NCBI GenBank assembly: GCA_015956445.1
Contig: WIUZ02000005.1
Location: 2,232,001-2,296,000 of the forward strand
Reading direction: 5' to 3'
Length of the DNA stretch: 64,000 bases
Origin: Thelephora terrestris
Taxonomy: Eukaryota > Basidiomycota > Agaricomycetes > Thelephorales > Thelephoraceae
Of the stretch, positions 32,726-44,511 are shown piece after piece. The position numbers and the translations under genes are program-made. The notes under the pieces are model-generated. The model was given only the letters and a program-made list of their open reading frames with translations. It made no database searches and was not told where the DNA came from. Position 1 is the first letter of the stretch. The number at the start of each line of letters is the position of its first letter.

Positions 32726-33676
32726 TGGGGAGGAGGAGGATAGAGGGTAAAGGAGAGACTCGGTTGAGAAACGAACAGGGCAAGTGAGAACGAAGTCCAA
32801 AGGGTCTGAGATCCCGCACCAAGCGAAAAAAAGGGAAGGAAAAAAACACACAGAGGAAACGAAAATTATTATTATTATTTCGACAGGATTTCGAAAAAAC
32901 GTGGCAAGTATCGCGTATTTCATACTCCGATCAGAAAACCTTGATTTGTTCATTCTCCGCGTTCTGCCCTTTCCTTTCTGGTACCTGTCCGTGCTCGCCG
33001 ACTCGGCAAGCCCGGGTCTCCTTTTGTTTGCTCAGATATGTCTAAAAGGACAAATGGTCGGCCATTTATTGTTGTTCGGCTCAGCAGCAAAGGTGAAAAA
33101 AAAAATACGAAATGATGGATCGTCTAGTTGTGGCCCATCATCCGATCACAGCTTCGGTCCCAAATCATTTTCTTCCGCCGTCGATTTTGTGGGGAATGCA
33201 GAAGGCGAGCAAGTTCTGATTTCTATTCACGCCCTCGTTGCTTTTCCCCATCTGCGCAACCTCTATCATCTCTTTTGATTCCAATAATTTGGAATTTCTA
33301 CCGCAATCCCGCGCCGATCCCGCCGTCAACCGTCCAGTTCGGCTCACCCGACCTCTTCCTTGGAATCCATTCTCTTGCTAACCACGGGGGGACGATTGCA
33401 GATCCCAAGGCGACCGCCAAAGATCCTTCTATGGATTCCAGCCCCACATGCACAAGCACTAGAACTCGGCTCACTCACATCAATGAAGTCCCCTGGGTGA
33501 TTAATGATATCAGAACTTGGCCACATTCAGTCAGAGCGGTAATTCATTATCAAGGGGAGTAGGGTGTAATCATATCTATTTATTTCTATGCATATGTCAT
33601 CTCGTGATGCAATCTACACGTGTACGCCACGATTCTCTCGTCCCTGCAGCATCCAAACCTCCCCCAAAACTCGTGG
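32726..33676. other. Spacer, no supported gene
   Basis: Lies between the start of the basic protein gene and the stop of the carnitine acetyltransferase. Contains a short (ATT)n run at about 32865-32880 and an A-rich patch at about 33090-33105. Frames lack family features. Confidence 0.5.
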
Positions 33677-36263
33677 TCATAGACGCGCCGTAACCTGCGT
33701 CGAGTTTGGCCCCTGCTCACAAATATCTCGCATATCGTGCAAAGCCAAGGCGACGGCGTCGATAAAGCCTTCCGTGGAAGTTTCCTCGCAAGATCTTTTC
33801 GACTCGATCCCAAACTTTATCAAATCCGGTCCCGCCAGATCTAAAAAACGAGGGGGCAAAAAACAAAACCAAACAGATCCCGTCAGCGCCCGTTTGTCAC
33901 TCAGTTCCAGAGCGAACGTTGGGTAAAAAGCTCGCGAAAAACATGAACCGTCGCTTACAATTTATCCCATACCCGTCTGGGTACATGGCACCAAATCCCG
34001 TTCCTCTAAACTGGTACCCGGCGCTTAATCCACTCGTGCTCAATTTCCACGCCTGGCTCCTCTGGAAAAGTTCATCTGAGAACAGGTCCGCAGTCTCCCC
34101 GTTCTCTGGCTTCATCAGCAGCCGGAGGCCCATAAGATGGCGGTCGATTCCCTTGCCTGTCGCCGCCTCCCGTGTCAGCCTAGTGTGAGTTTGTATAGCC
34201 CTATTCAACAATTCCAACTTGCGTTTCGACTGTCGCGGAGATAGCCAGGCGTATGTCATGCGTGACATACGAATCCGTGGGTCGTCGCAGAGGTGGCGAT
34301 AAGCGGGGCCCGAATGGGATAAGGGACAACATGACGGCGGATGTGATGATGGTGAATAACAACGTTGCACTCCCACACCATAATAGTCGCTCACCGAAAC
34401 AGTGGTGTCACACATCGACCTCACCCAATCACAACTATCGTTCGTTAGTGTTCGGATGGTCTCAGTTCGCCCATGCTGAAATAACCGTGTGAGCGCAGTC
34501 TCGTATGTCGCTGTGAAGCTCCCTCTTGTTCGGAACCACGCTAGTTGGAGGGCCATCTGTATGTACGCGTCTGGTGAAAGGCGTGCTGTGAATTGAGAAG
34601 GCGGGGAGTTTGTCAGGACCATATTCTATGCCTTGAACGGTGAAGAGGACGTGACGAGACTAACCCTGGGCCTTGATCCAGTCCGCGCCATACGCGCTGA
34701 AGTGAAACACGTTGTCGTCGGAGTCGGCGATTATCTCCTTTGCCCTCTCCTCTGCTCCCCGAAACTCCCGTTCTGTCCGGTCGTCTGTGATCCACTCTAA
34801 CTTCCTCCACCCGTCCAATGTCTGCAATTCACTAGCCACCGCCTCTGGGGATGAGAGGTAGGAGTCGTGCGAGACCCCTTTAACGATAGCATACTCGGTG
34901 ACAATACTCGGTACGAGCGCATCCACTGGGGAGTGTTCGCCCATCGCTCCGGCCCGAGTCAATGGATCGACAATGAACGAAACGGGCTTGTCCATGAATC
35001 GATTCCTGCCATCCAAAGATGACCTCACAAGGTGCAAATGCTCCTTAATCTCCCTTCTACAACCTCGAGGGTGTACTTCAAAAGAACCAATGGGGGAAGT
35101 GAAATGGTCAAGGCTGAGGCACATCACAGAGTGGTGTATAATGTCTAGGGTTCGCCCATTGACCGGAGACAAGCTGCGCAGCCTGTCGTAGTTCTAAATG
35201 ATTTAGAATTGTAAGAACCACCCGGTCGCCCAACAGGAATCTCACCTCTGTCCACCGGTCACGATCATCAGTAGTCAAGATCCCAATTGGCTTCGCCCGC
35301 TCGCCTGACGCCAGCCTTCTCTCAACGTCTCGCACACACGACCACAGCCGCCGTTCGATCGTCGCAGGGGTGTGGGGTTTAAGAGATTCATCATACACTT
35401 CGATGGCGTAGAAAAAGTCGTGGATTAGTACAACTGTCGACCGGGCGTCCGGAGAACCCGGGTCCACTTTTTCCGTGAGGACATCACAGTTTGGACGGGG
35501 CACCCGGGCAATATTCCACATATTGTGGTTCGCATTGTTCAGCCAGACTTGTGTTTTCGTGAGGTTAGGAAGGACCTCGCTTCTAGGGAAGCCGTTAGCA
35601 CCTTCGATGACTTTCCTATGCCGATACGCAGGCCGTAAACACACGTACTCGGAAAGGGTATCTTTGAATACTAGAGAGTGGTATACGAGTGAAGCACTCC
35701 TCCGGACTTGCCACGGTGATATACCGATCACTGTCTCCGATAGTCCGTTCTTGGCCGATTCGGGTATCTCGACGTCGTCCTGGAAGATTAACCACCAGTT
35801 CGAGTTGACAAGGAGCGGTGACCTCCATTCCAGATAGGCCTTTTGTAACCAGAAATTATCGTTGAGCCAGTTATGGGGTGATCCCTTGTCTAGCGCTGCA
35901 ATCGTCACGCGTAAACAACTGTATAATGGGTCCAGGAGGCGCGGAGAGAAAGTGACTTGTACCTACTAAACGTGCTTGCAGAGTTGCACCGAGCCCCGCC
36001 TCAAATTCCTTTGCCCATTGCACTCGTTGTTGGAAAGCAGAGTCAAAAGCGGCACCCCCGTGTAAATCGTCCTGGAGCAGGAGGGGCTTGATAGATTGCA
36101 AGTACTTGTCAAGAGTACTTCTCAAAGCGGGCACAGGCAACCGAGGTAAGACCGTGAGTGCTTTGGCATCAACCCCGGGACTTGTCGATGCATCCCGTTT
36201 CCGAACCTGCGGCATCATAGTAGCGCTCTTCTTCATCGTGGACGAGAAGGCACGAAATCTCAT
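33677..36263 (-). CDS. Carnitine O-acetyltransferase (choline/carnitine acyltransferase family)
   Basis: Exons 35963-36263, 35246-35895 and 34665-35193 are followed by exons from 34585 downward, in consistent phase at the junctions checked. The N-terminus MRFRAFSSTMKKSATMM is basic and hydroxylated, consistent with a mitochondrial presequence. Landmarks in order: LPRLPVPALRSTLDKYLQS, HNWLNDNFWLQKAYLEWRSP, VNSNWWLIFQDD, RPAYRHRKVIEG, DRDRWTE, NRFMDKPVSFIVD, the catalytic-His block MGEHSPVDALVPS (about 34925-34945), LSPDAYIQMALQLAW, TYETALTRLFQHGRTETIR, GTGFGAMYPDGYG, and a final FGIESKRSCEETSTEGF. The enzyme moves acetyl groups between CoA and carnitine so they can cross peroxisomal and mitochondrial membranes. 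It shares a 236-bp divergent promoter with RMI1. Confidence 0.88.
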
Positions 36264-36499
36264 CGCGTTCCCGGTGCGCGACGGAGGGAGAGGGCGAGAG
36301 TCAGCTGCTCCCGTCGGGTTTTCAGAGTGAAACGGGGGAGGCGGAAATTTCAAGCTCGGAAGAAGCGCTAGACCAATGACGAAGCTTGACAAGTGCGGGT
36401 CCAGACTTCCGTTCTTCCAGCTGTTCCCGTCAAGTTTCCCACGCCACAAACGCGTCGACTCATTTGCGATTCCCCCCGTGTCCGAAACATTTGATCGCG

Positions 36500-38028
36500 A
36501 TGACCACCACCATTCCAACCGCGATAACTTCGTGGCTAAATCGAACTTACCCTAAACCACGCGTCGACCAGGTATATGCTGACTGTTCATATAGCTACGC
36601 TTTAGGAAAGCTTATTGCGGACTTTACGGAACAGGTTTGGCTAGGAGAATGCTCTGCATGGCTGGTGGACCAATTGCAAATAAGCCCTCACGATACGAAA
36701 CGGATGACGGAAGCGGCAGAAGAGGCGCTATTGGATTCAGACCTGAAGGATTCCATGCGACCAGGGACAGGGTTTCCGGAGGGTATCACCACCGCTAATG
36801 GCCTCACCGTTCAGGGTCCCTCCCTTCTCGTGCAAATTGTGGACATCACAGAGATTGGCCACAGCGCTTTCAGTCTTACGAACGTCCGTCAGACTCGGTT
36901 GGACCAAGAGGACCTCGCAGGGCTGGGAAGACCGAACGAGGAGGAAAATGAGAACCAGAATCAAGCCGAGGAGGATGCTGGGCCAATACCGAAGTATCCA
37001 CGGTCGATGTTGAAGTTGCAGTTGAGTGACGGATCTGTTACCGTGCCTGCGATTGAGTTTAAGAGGATTCCGGGGCTTGAGCTGGGGGTCACGGCTCTGG
37101 GGTGCAAGGTGATTGTCTACCTCGTTTGATCACCGTACCTTTTGATCGTTATCGCCCACCCTATGTGGGGATCGGTTTGGCACAGCTGCTGCTCAAAGAC
37201 TTCACGGTTCACGGTGGAACAATCTTCCTGGACCCAAATTGCGCTATCGTCAAAGGGAGTCGGGTTGAAGAGAAAGCTGCCATCCAGGACGAACTTTTCC
37301 TTACCGGTTTGCGAAAAAGGATGGGGCAAGTGGCTTGTCTGGAAGACTACTGGAATGACGCTGAACATCTTCCTAGGCTGCCCGTGGAGGAGAGCGCCGA
37401 ACTCGCAGCGTACCGAGAAGAAAACCTCAAACCACCACCCAGAGGTCGCGGAGGACCCCAACCGGTAGCGACGAAGCCCGCAAGCGACAGCAACGCAACA
37501 CGGAAGCGGAAGGCCCCAGCGAAGAACCCCCCAGCTAAGAATCTTCCCACAGGCAACACCCCGGCTGAAAAGTCCCGGTTCTTCAAGAAACCTAAGCCGG
37601 AAATCACTGCGTCACAACTCATGAAAAGCGGCATCTTTTCTCCACTCACACGGACGGCAACGATCATCGAGATCGGATCCGACGAGGAGAAAAAGGTTTC
37701 AGTTCCTACTCGAGCGAAACCACAAAACATCAGCATTCCTCGAACGGAAACGGAGTACAGCTTCGAAGGAGACGATTTCATGGACAACCCGGATTTCCTT
37801 CGGGAGTTCGATAGAGTTGAAAGTACCGTCCTGTCACAACAGTACGCTCCAAGCGTGTCAGCTGGTCCTTCGCAGACTCGTTACAGCCAACGCGCTCACA
37901 CGAATGTGATCGAGGTCGACGTGGATAAGGAGAACGAGCCTGAAAGGAGGGTCAAGAGGAAGGTTGTGACGAAGAAGGTCGCAGCTGCCGCCAACCAAAG
38001 CGTCATTAGCATCGAGGACTCGGACTAA
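36500..38028 (+). CDS. RMI1: RecQ-mediated genome instability protein 1 (RMI1)
   Basis: Three exons (36500-36571, 36635-37108, 37186-38028) give 462 residues. The N-terminal helical part has WLNRTYPKPRVDQ joined to VWLGECSAWLVDQL. The OB-fold core has GPSLLVQIVDITEIGHSAFS, PRSMLKLQLSDGS, FKRIPGLELGVTALGCK, LLKDFTVHGG and DPNCAIVKGSRVEE, characteristic of RMI1. RMI1 stabilises the RecQ helicase-topoisomerase III complex that dissolves double Holliday junctions. The C-terminal 200 residues are basic and disordered with three hydrophobic-acidic clusters (TIIEIGSDEE, NVIEVDVDKE and VISIEDSD at the very end) resembling SUMO-interacting motifs. Intron 1 (63 nt) has no stop and is a multiple of three, so its retention would only add 21 residues; splicing gives the family-like sequence. 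Confidence 0.85.
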
Positions 38029-38826
38029 TCTACCCTCTCTCTTCGCCCGCGTTCGAATCTCACCCTATCCACAACACATGCATCTTTTCCGTTCAAAACA
38101 TATCTCCCTCATAATTGGTAATACTCTCCTGCTGTATAAGATTTAACAATGATCTTCGCCCCGTCCTGATTTCCAGAAAGGCTATTTCGGACCCAGGCGT
38201 TTGGGACGACGTCAGCTCGAAGATCTTAGCTTAGCATACATACACGATGATCGGTTCCATTCCATTCCCTTCAAATGACCACTGGCACGTCCAACGGTCC
38301 GGTGGGCTAAGTATAGGCATCAAGGGCCACCCTTCCCCTCGTACCATCTATCTTATAAGGGTCAACTCGAACCGGAGTCTACTTGAAGACTCAACCTTGA
38401 ACAGTCCACCACAATCGTGCTCAGGCGAGGGCGGGTTTCGAAGGTGTCTTGATATGTATCGATCCACGGTTAACAAAGAAAGTTGATTTAGACGCCGAAT
38501 GACACACTTCTTCGTAGTCTCAGAAAGCACACTTTACCCACAATTGTCAATACAGGCATAAGATCTGAGTCCAGGAGAACCTTAGGGATTTCCTTGCACA
38601 AGGAAAGGGAGTGAGAGTCAATGCCTATGGAAGGGTGTGAGCCCACAGGCATGACCAAGGTCTACATCAGAGACAATAAAATACTCTTTGATTGTTGGTT
38701 TGCAATGGGAGAAGTTGGTGAGAATGAAGATTTAGGCAGGACTGGTGCAGCAGAATCCCAACTGTTGTGAAGGGTTGTGTGCTCAAGGACTCCTCAGACC
38801 CCCCTCAGACATTGTGTGGAGACCGG
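38029..38826. other. Spacer; last 250 bp strongly CpG-poor
   Basis: No gene. From about 38560 to 38820 CG dinucleotides almost vanish, in contrast to the preceding DNA. The same composition resumes after the LTR nest at 45795, so the nest was inserted into this segment. Confidence 0.55.
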
Positions 38827-40789
38827 TGACATGCCTCCATTCTCTGGAGTACTCGTCGGCGACATTCCCTACGTCCCTTTCCCTCGGGATGCTTCGCGAC
38901 GTTTCGCGACGTTTCTATACTCTCTATACCTCCCTACCCCCCCCTATGCATCCCTATACTTCCCTACATACCCGTATATCTCCCTTTACCTCACTACTCC
39001 CTTCCCTATACTAACATACTCGTCCCGATGCTTCGCGACCTTCCCGATGTTTTAGTATTCTCCCTATCTCTCACTACCCCCCCCCCGACCTCCCTATATC
39101 CCTCCCAACACTACACCATTCGCGACCCCTCCCTATATCTTCTCCCGACTTCCCTATACCTTCGCGATATCTCCCTACACCATTCCCCTCGATCTCTCGA
39201 TCCCTATGCTCGATCATTCCCTTTTGGTTCATTTCTCAACCACATCTCTTTCCTTGGTCGTTCCCTTCGATCCCTCGCCCTCCCTATGTCATAGACTCGT
39301 CATTAGGTCTTTTGACATCATTTGGTTCATTCCCTCTTGCTTCCTACATTCTCAGAGCCTCCTAGATTAGTATATAAGCCTCTGTATTCGATAGACTCAC
39401 CAGAGACCAATCCAGGGGGCTGATTCCCATGTTTTCCTCTCCCTATCGTTCTCCTCTCGTCGTCGTCGTCTCCCTATAGTCTCCTGCGTCTTCCCTATCG
39501 TTCTCGTCGTCATACCTGCGTCCCTGCGTTCTCGTCGTCGTCTCTAGCGTCCTGTCGTCATCCCGAAGATCCCGACCTCCCGAAGTTCTCATCGTCGTCC
39601 CGAAGTTTTCCCTCGTCGTTCCTTTGTCTGTTTCATTGATTCCCTTCTGTTATCTTTAGTTATCTTTAGTTCCCTCTTGATATCTACTTCTCCCTACACG
39701 TCCCGACGTTCCTGATGTTCCCAATGTTCCCGACGTTGTCGTGACGTCGAAACTCCCAATCTCCGATTCCTTCCTATTGGTCGTTCGACTCCATTGAGTT
39801 CCGGACTCTTCTTGGCCTCGCGACTGCCTCGAGGCAGCCTTCACCCTGATCACCGGACCGCCTCTATTGTTTCTCGGACGTTCTTCCCCGCTTCGCACCC
39901 CCCCTCGGGAACCCTGTTTTGAATCCTCGCGTTCTGCCATCCGCCACACGCTATCTGACCCTCCGGAACTCTGATATCCCCGACGCCTCGTCCCCCTCGC
40001 CTTTCATCCTCTTTTCGACTCTCGTTCTAGCCCTTCGCCATCGTTATCTATTGTTATCGATCCCTCCCGCCATCGATCTCCGGTTATCCCATCGTTCTGC
40101 GCTCTCGTCCCCGCGATTCCTTATCGATCGGAACTTCCCGGTCGATCGATCAGTTCCATTCCCCGCACCGTTCCGTTCTCCGGGCATTTGCCTCCATTGC
40201 TATCTTCCGCTCTCGATTTCTGTTCCCCTGCGTTTTCTCCTGTATGACGCGGCTTCCTCTCATGCCGTCGTCACCCCTTCGTCATCGTCCCTGTAGTTAC
40301 TCAGCCTTCGTCGTCGTTTCCCCCCCCTAGTAGTTACCCCTCTTACCAAGTTCCTCTTAGTTTCGCTTTTCCGTTCCCCTTCTCTCTCATGGACTATCTC
40401 GACACTGCTTATTTAGGAGATTCTTCGGTTTCCTTTATATACTGTGTCTTAGATAACCTGGAATGCATCGACTCAGATCCCCCAGTTCAGTTTCAGTCCG
40501 AGTTCTCCAGTTCTCCGGTTTGCTCTCCAGTTCTCAAGTCAAGTTCTCGGCTTCTCTGTGTCTTCTCTCTTGCTCCTACCAAAAACCTACCTCAGCTACT
40601 TTACGACTTCGCGGTGATTCTCCATCGCAACTCTCCGCAACCTCGGTTCCTATCCCCCTCTGCTTTGTCTCAAAACTCGCGCTTTACTCTAGTCGTCACG
40701 GTCTTCCCCGGCGATTCTCCAGACATCTTCGGGCATCTCTGAACAGATCTTCTGTTCCGGTGGTCGTACAGAACTCAACACTCAACCGG

Positions 40790-41049
40790 TGACATGCCTC
40801 CATTCTCTGGAGTACTCGTCGGCGACATTCCCTACGTCCCTTTCCCTCGGGATGCTTCGCGACGTTTCGCGACGTTTCGCGACGTTTCTATACTCTCTAT
40901 ACCTTCCTACCCCCCCCCTATGCATCCCTATACTTCCCTACATACCCATATATCTCCCTTTACCTCACTACTCCCTTCCCTATACTAACCTACTCGTCCC
41001 GATGCTTCGCGACCTTCCCGATGTTTTAGTATTCTCCCTATCTCTCGCT

Positions 41050-41082
<33 letters not shown>

Positions 41083-41874
41083 ACCTCCCTATATCCCTCC
41101 CAACACTACACCATTCGCGACCCCTCCCTATACCTTCTCCCGACTTCCCTATACCTTCGCGATATCTCCCTACAACCATTCCCCTCAATCTCTCGATCCC
41201 TATGCTCGATCATTCCCTTTGGTTCATTTCTCAACCACATCTCTTTCCTTGGTTGTTCCCTTCGATCCCTCGCCCTCCCTATGTCATAGACTCGTCATTA
41301 GGTCTTTTGACATCATTTGGTTCATTCCCTCTTGCTTCCTACGTTCTCAGAGCCTCCTAGATTAGTATATAAGCCTCTGTATTCGATAGACTCACCAGAG
41401 AGAGACCAATCCAGGGGACTGATTCCCATGTTTTCCTCTCCCTATCGTTCTCCTCTCGTCGTCGTCGTCTCCCTATAGTCTCCTGCGTCTTCCCTATCGT
41501 TCTCGTCGTCATACCTGCGTTCCTGCGTTCTCGTCGTCGTCTCTAGCGTCCTGTCGTCATCCCGAAGATCCCGACCTCCCGAAGTTCTCGTCGTCGTCCC
41601 GAAGTTTTCCCTCGTCGTTCCTTTGTCTGTTTCATTGATTCCCTTCTGTTATCTTTAGTTATCTTTAATTCCCTCTTGATATCTACTTCTCCCTACACGT
41701 CCCGACGTTCCCGACGTTCCCGACGTTCCCGACGTTTCACTACATTTCCCTACAGTTCCCTACGTGTCCCTACGGAGCTAGGAGGCATCGTACGACTAAG
41801 GACCACCTTCATCGACGTTGACAGGGCACCCCATCTTCTCCCCATCGGACTCTAGCCCACATAGCCCCTGTTCA
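40790..41874 (+). repeat. 5' LTR of the gag-only element
   Basis: 1,085 bp, TGACATGCC...CCCCTGTTCA. Contains TATATAA at 41366-41372, a CGTCGTCGTC-rich block and a 31-nt C run (41051-41081) that is only 10 nt long in the other two copies. Confidence 0.85.
41366..41372 (+). promoter_or_regulatory. LTR TATA box
   Basis: TATATAAGCC occurs at the same place in all three family A LTRs (39371, 41366, 45068). The downstream CCAGAGAGAGACC segment is a plausible transcription start region. Confidence 0.5.
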
Positions 41875-41876
41875 CC

Positions 41877-41892
41877 TGGAACCCACGCCGTG
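41877..41892 (+). promoter_or_regulatory. Primer-binding-site candidate
   Basis: TGGAACCCACGCCGTG begins two bases after the 5' LTR. Its complement ends in CCA, as required for a tRNA 3' end. Which tRNA it fits was not determined. Confidence 0.45.
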
Positions 41893-41964
41893 TTAGTCTC
41901 CCTGCCTCCCTATTAGCTCCCCAACCCTCGCGACTTTCCCCCCTTCCCTCTAAAGCCATCTACC

Positions 41965-44127
41965 ATGCCAACTGGATATTCCCTCTATGATCTCAACCGC
42001 CTTATCGAGCACACTGCGGACTATCGGGATATGAATCGCGAACAGCTCCACACCTATTACGAGCGATTCCTCTCCATGAGCGACTATCTTGTTGACAATG
42101 ACGACCTCTGTGACTCCCGATGTGGCACTTTCTATCTTCAAGGTTTCCCTCACCCAATCCGGGTAGAGATTCGTCAGAGGCTCTCGAAAACAAGGCCCTA
42201 TGATAAAGTATATCATCTTGATGATGTTCATGAAGCTGCACTCTTTATCTTCGCTAGCAGGCCTCGCGACGGTCGCGATCCTCCCGATCATCAGCGCCGT
42301 GATAGACAATTCGAGGAATTTCTTGCTATGTTTGCTGAACTCCTTGCTACCAATGCGCTAAATCCGGTCGCTCATCCCTACTCTCAGCGTCTTCCTTCTC
42401 CTACTCCAGGAGGAGTAGTTCAAAACCCCCCCCGGTGGAGCCTAGCCTGTGTCTTCTGCGATTCGCGCGAACATCTTGTTCGCAGTTGTCCAACAGCTGC
42501 TCACTACCTTGAGCAGGGATGGATAATCCGAAACAGCTCTGGGAAACTCGCTTTTCCCACTGGGCACTCGATTCCTCGGAGCGTTCCTGGAACAACCTTG
42601 CAGGACCTTGTCATCAAGTATTGGGACTCTCGACGTCTTCGCGACAAAGAACAGAACCATCGCGACGCTTTTGGGACAGACTCCCCTGCAGGCTCTAACC
42701 ACAACAGCGGAATCGACCCTGAGCAGGAGCAGATGGAGTTTTGGCAAGCTCGTATTGAGGTTCTCACGAAGAGAAGAGAAGAACTGCGCAGGAAAGCCGA
42801 GACTAGTCCTCAGATTAGTCCTCCTCGTCACCAAACCCCTCCAGCATCCCCTCAGCCTCACGATCCATCCCCTCAGCGTTCTTATCCACCTCCCAAACCT
42901 CTCTACCCATCTCCTCAGCATCCCTACCTATCTCCTCAGCCTCACGATCTATTCCCTCAGTCTCCCGACCGATCTCCCCAGCATCCCTACTCACCCCCTC
43001 AGTCTCCCTGCCCATCTACTCAGTCTCCCTCTCCGTTTCAGCTGGTGCCGATGCAACTCGATGCTGTCTATGCTGATATCCAACGGAGAAGACAAGAACG
43101 AGCCTGGGAAGCTGAGCCTGATTCCCAGACCAGTCCTATCCATTGCCAAAACCCCCTAGTACCTCCCCAGCCTTCTCACACCTTCGCTCGGCTTCGCGAC
43201 GTGTCTCCCGAGCTCTCCTATGTTTCCTCTCAGTTTTACACATCCCCTCAGCCTGTCTACGCACCTGAGCCTCCCTACACATTGTCCCAGCCTCCCCATG
43301 CATCGCTACAGCCTCCCTATCATCGCGATCATTCTTTTGATAGCGAGGAGCCCATCGTGAACATTGAGGAAGAAGACGATCTTCTCGATTCCTACCTTTC
43401 CACCTTCTTCGGGCCGGAAGACGCTTCTCCCGACATCCCTACAGTCGCGAGTCGCGACCCTCCCATCCCTACAACTTTGCTTGAGGTTGTCTCCATCCCT
43501 CCTCCCTTCTCCTCTCCTTGTTCCGAATCTTCGTCCAACAGCCTCCCTACTACCTCTTTCGCCTCTCCCTACACTTCCTCTATCTCTTCCCCACTATCAT
43601 ACATGCCTTCTCCTTCGCTATTCAAGTCTCCCTCATTACTTCAGTCTCCCTTTACACTCGTAGCCTCCCCTTCCCTATCTTCCTCACTCCACAAGCCATT
43701 TTCACATTTCCATTACAATTCCCCTTCGCTATTCACTTCCCTTCATAGTTCTCCTTCCCTATTTCATTCCCTTCAGGATTCGAGTTTGCTACCTCCTTCT
43801 GTTTGCGGTTCTCCGCCTCTAGCCCATCCCTGTGACGATTATCTTTCCCTATCTACTTCCCCCACTTCCCTACACCACGAATCTTCTCCCTACTCTTGTT
43901 CTGGTTCTACTCCCCGTTGTTTCCCACGCGATTTATCTAGTCCTCTTCACGATTCATGTTATCCCCCTCCCGATCTATCTCTTTCACTTCCCGACTTTTC
44001 TCCCTTTTCTGCTTCTCTTCCTCCGTTATTGTTTTCGAGCAGCTCTTCATCTATTGCATCTGTTCGTAGTCCTACTCCCCAGTTCCCTATTCCCCCAGCA
44101 GACCATCGCGATGTTCCACTCCTCTGA
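41965..44127 (+). CDS. Gag-like protein with zinc knuckle and Pro-rich tail
   Basis: 720 residues. The N-terminal part (YRDMNREQLHTYYERFLSM, GFPHPIRVEIRQRL) looks like the C-terminal capsid helices of retrotransposon Gag; the larger part of a typical capsid is missing. A CCHC zinc knuckle CVFCDSREHLVRSC (Cx2Cx4Hx4C) follows at about residues 158-171. The rest is low-complexity Ser/Pro/Gln sequence with SPQxPY-type units. No protease or polymerase motif follows in any frame before the 3' LTR. Presumably an RNA-binding particle protein for a non-autonomous element. Confidence 0.8.
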   Translation: MPTGYSLYDLNRLIEHTADYRDMNREQLHTYYERFLSMSDYLVDNDDLCDSRCGTFYLQGFPHPIRVEIRQRLSKTRPYDKVYHLDDVHEAALFIFASRPRDGRDPPDHQRRDRQFEEFLAMFAELLATNALNPVAHPYSQRLPSPTPGGVVQNPPRWSLACVFCDSREHLVRSCPTAAHYLEQGWIIRNSSGKLAFPTGHSIPRSVPGTTLQDLVIKYWDSRRLRDKEQNHRDAFGTDSPAGSNHNSGIDPEQEQMEFWQARIEVLTKRREELRRKAETSPQISPPRHQTPPASPQPHDPSPQRSYPPPKPLYPSPQHPYLSPQPHDLFPQSPDRSPQHPYSPPQSPCPSTQSPSPFQLVPMQLDAVYADIQRRRQERAWEAEPDSQTSPIHCQNPLVPPQPSHTFARLRDVSPELSYVSSQFYTSPQPVYAPEPPYTLSQPPHASLQPPYHRDHSFDSEEPIVNIEEEDDLLDSYLSTFFGPEDASPDIPTVASRDPPIPTTLLEVVSIPPPFSSPCSESSSNSLPTTSFASPYTSSISSPLSYMPSPSLFKSPSLLQSPFTLVASPSLSSSLHKPFSHFHYNSPSLFTSLHSSPSLFHSLQDSSLLPPSVCGSPPLAHPCDDYLSLSTSPTSLHHESSPYSCSGSTPRCFPRDLSSPLHDSCYPPPDLSLSLPDFSPFSASLPPLLFSSSSSSIASVRSPTPQFPIPPADHRDVPLL

Positions 44128-44511
44128 TCTCCCTTCTCAGTGGCAAGTCATCTGGACGTCTCCCTTCCTCTCCCGACCACACCCCTTTGATTCCCGAAGC
44201 TTCCCTATGGTTTCCCTCCCATTCACGAGGCTTCCCTACAGCTGCCCCCTTCATTTATTCACCGCATCTTCACTCATCCCGAAGTTTCCCTACACCCTTC
44301 CTCCAATTTTCGACATCTCCCTACCGCTTGCTTTTGGCTCCCGAGGTCTCCCTTTGCCCATCCTCTCACCCTATATTGCTCCCCTCCATTCCCTTACTCC
44401 CATTTTCTTCGGGATCACATTGGGACGAGCCAGTTGGTATCAGAAGCCCCAAGGAGTCCTCCCTATTCTTTGGACAACCGAGGACGGTTGTATTCTGAAG
44501 TCCCAAGGAGA

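Noticed and set aside
39420-39660. CGTCGTCGTC and CTCGTCGTC repeats considered as a CRISPR-like or satellite array
   Set aside because: Irregular, no constant spacer, and present at the same place in all three LTR copies; part of the LTR.
38745-41289. Repeated frames starting with MPPFSGVLVGDIPYV and MTCLHSLEYSSATFP in three places
   Set aside because: They are translations of the non-coding LTR repeated three times; no intact protein features and they contain homopolymer C runs of variable length.
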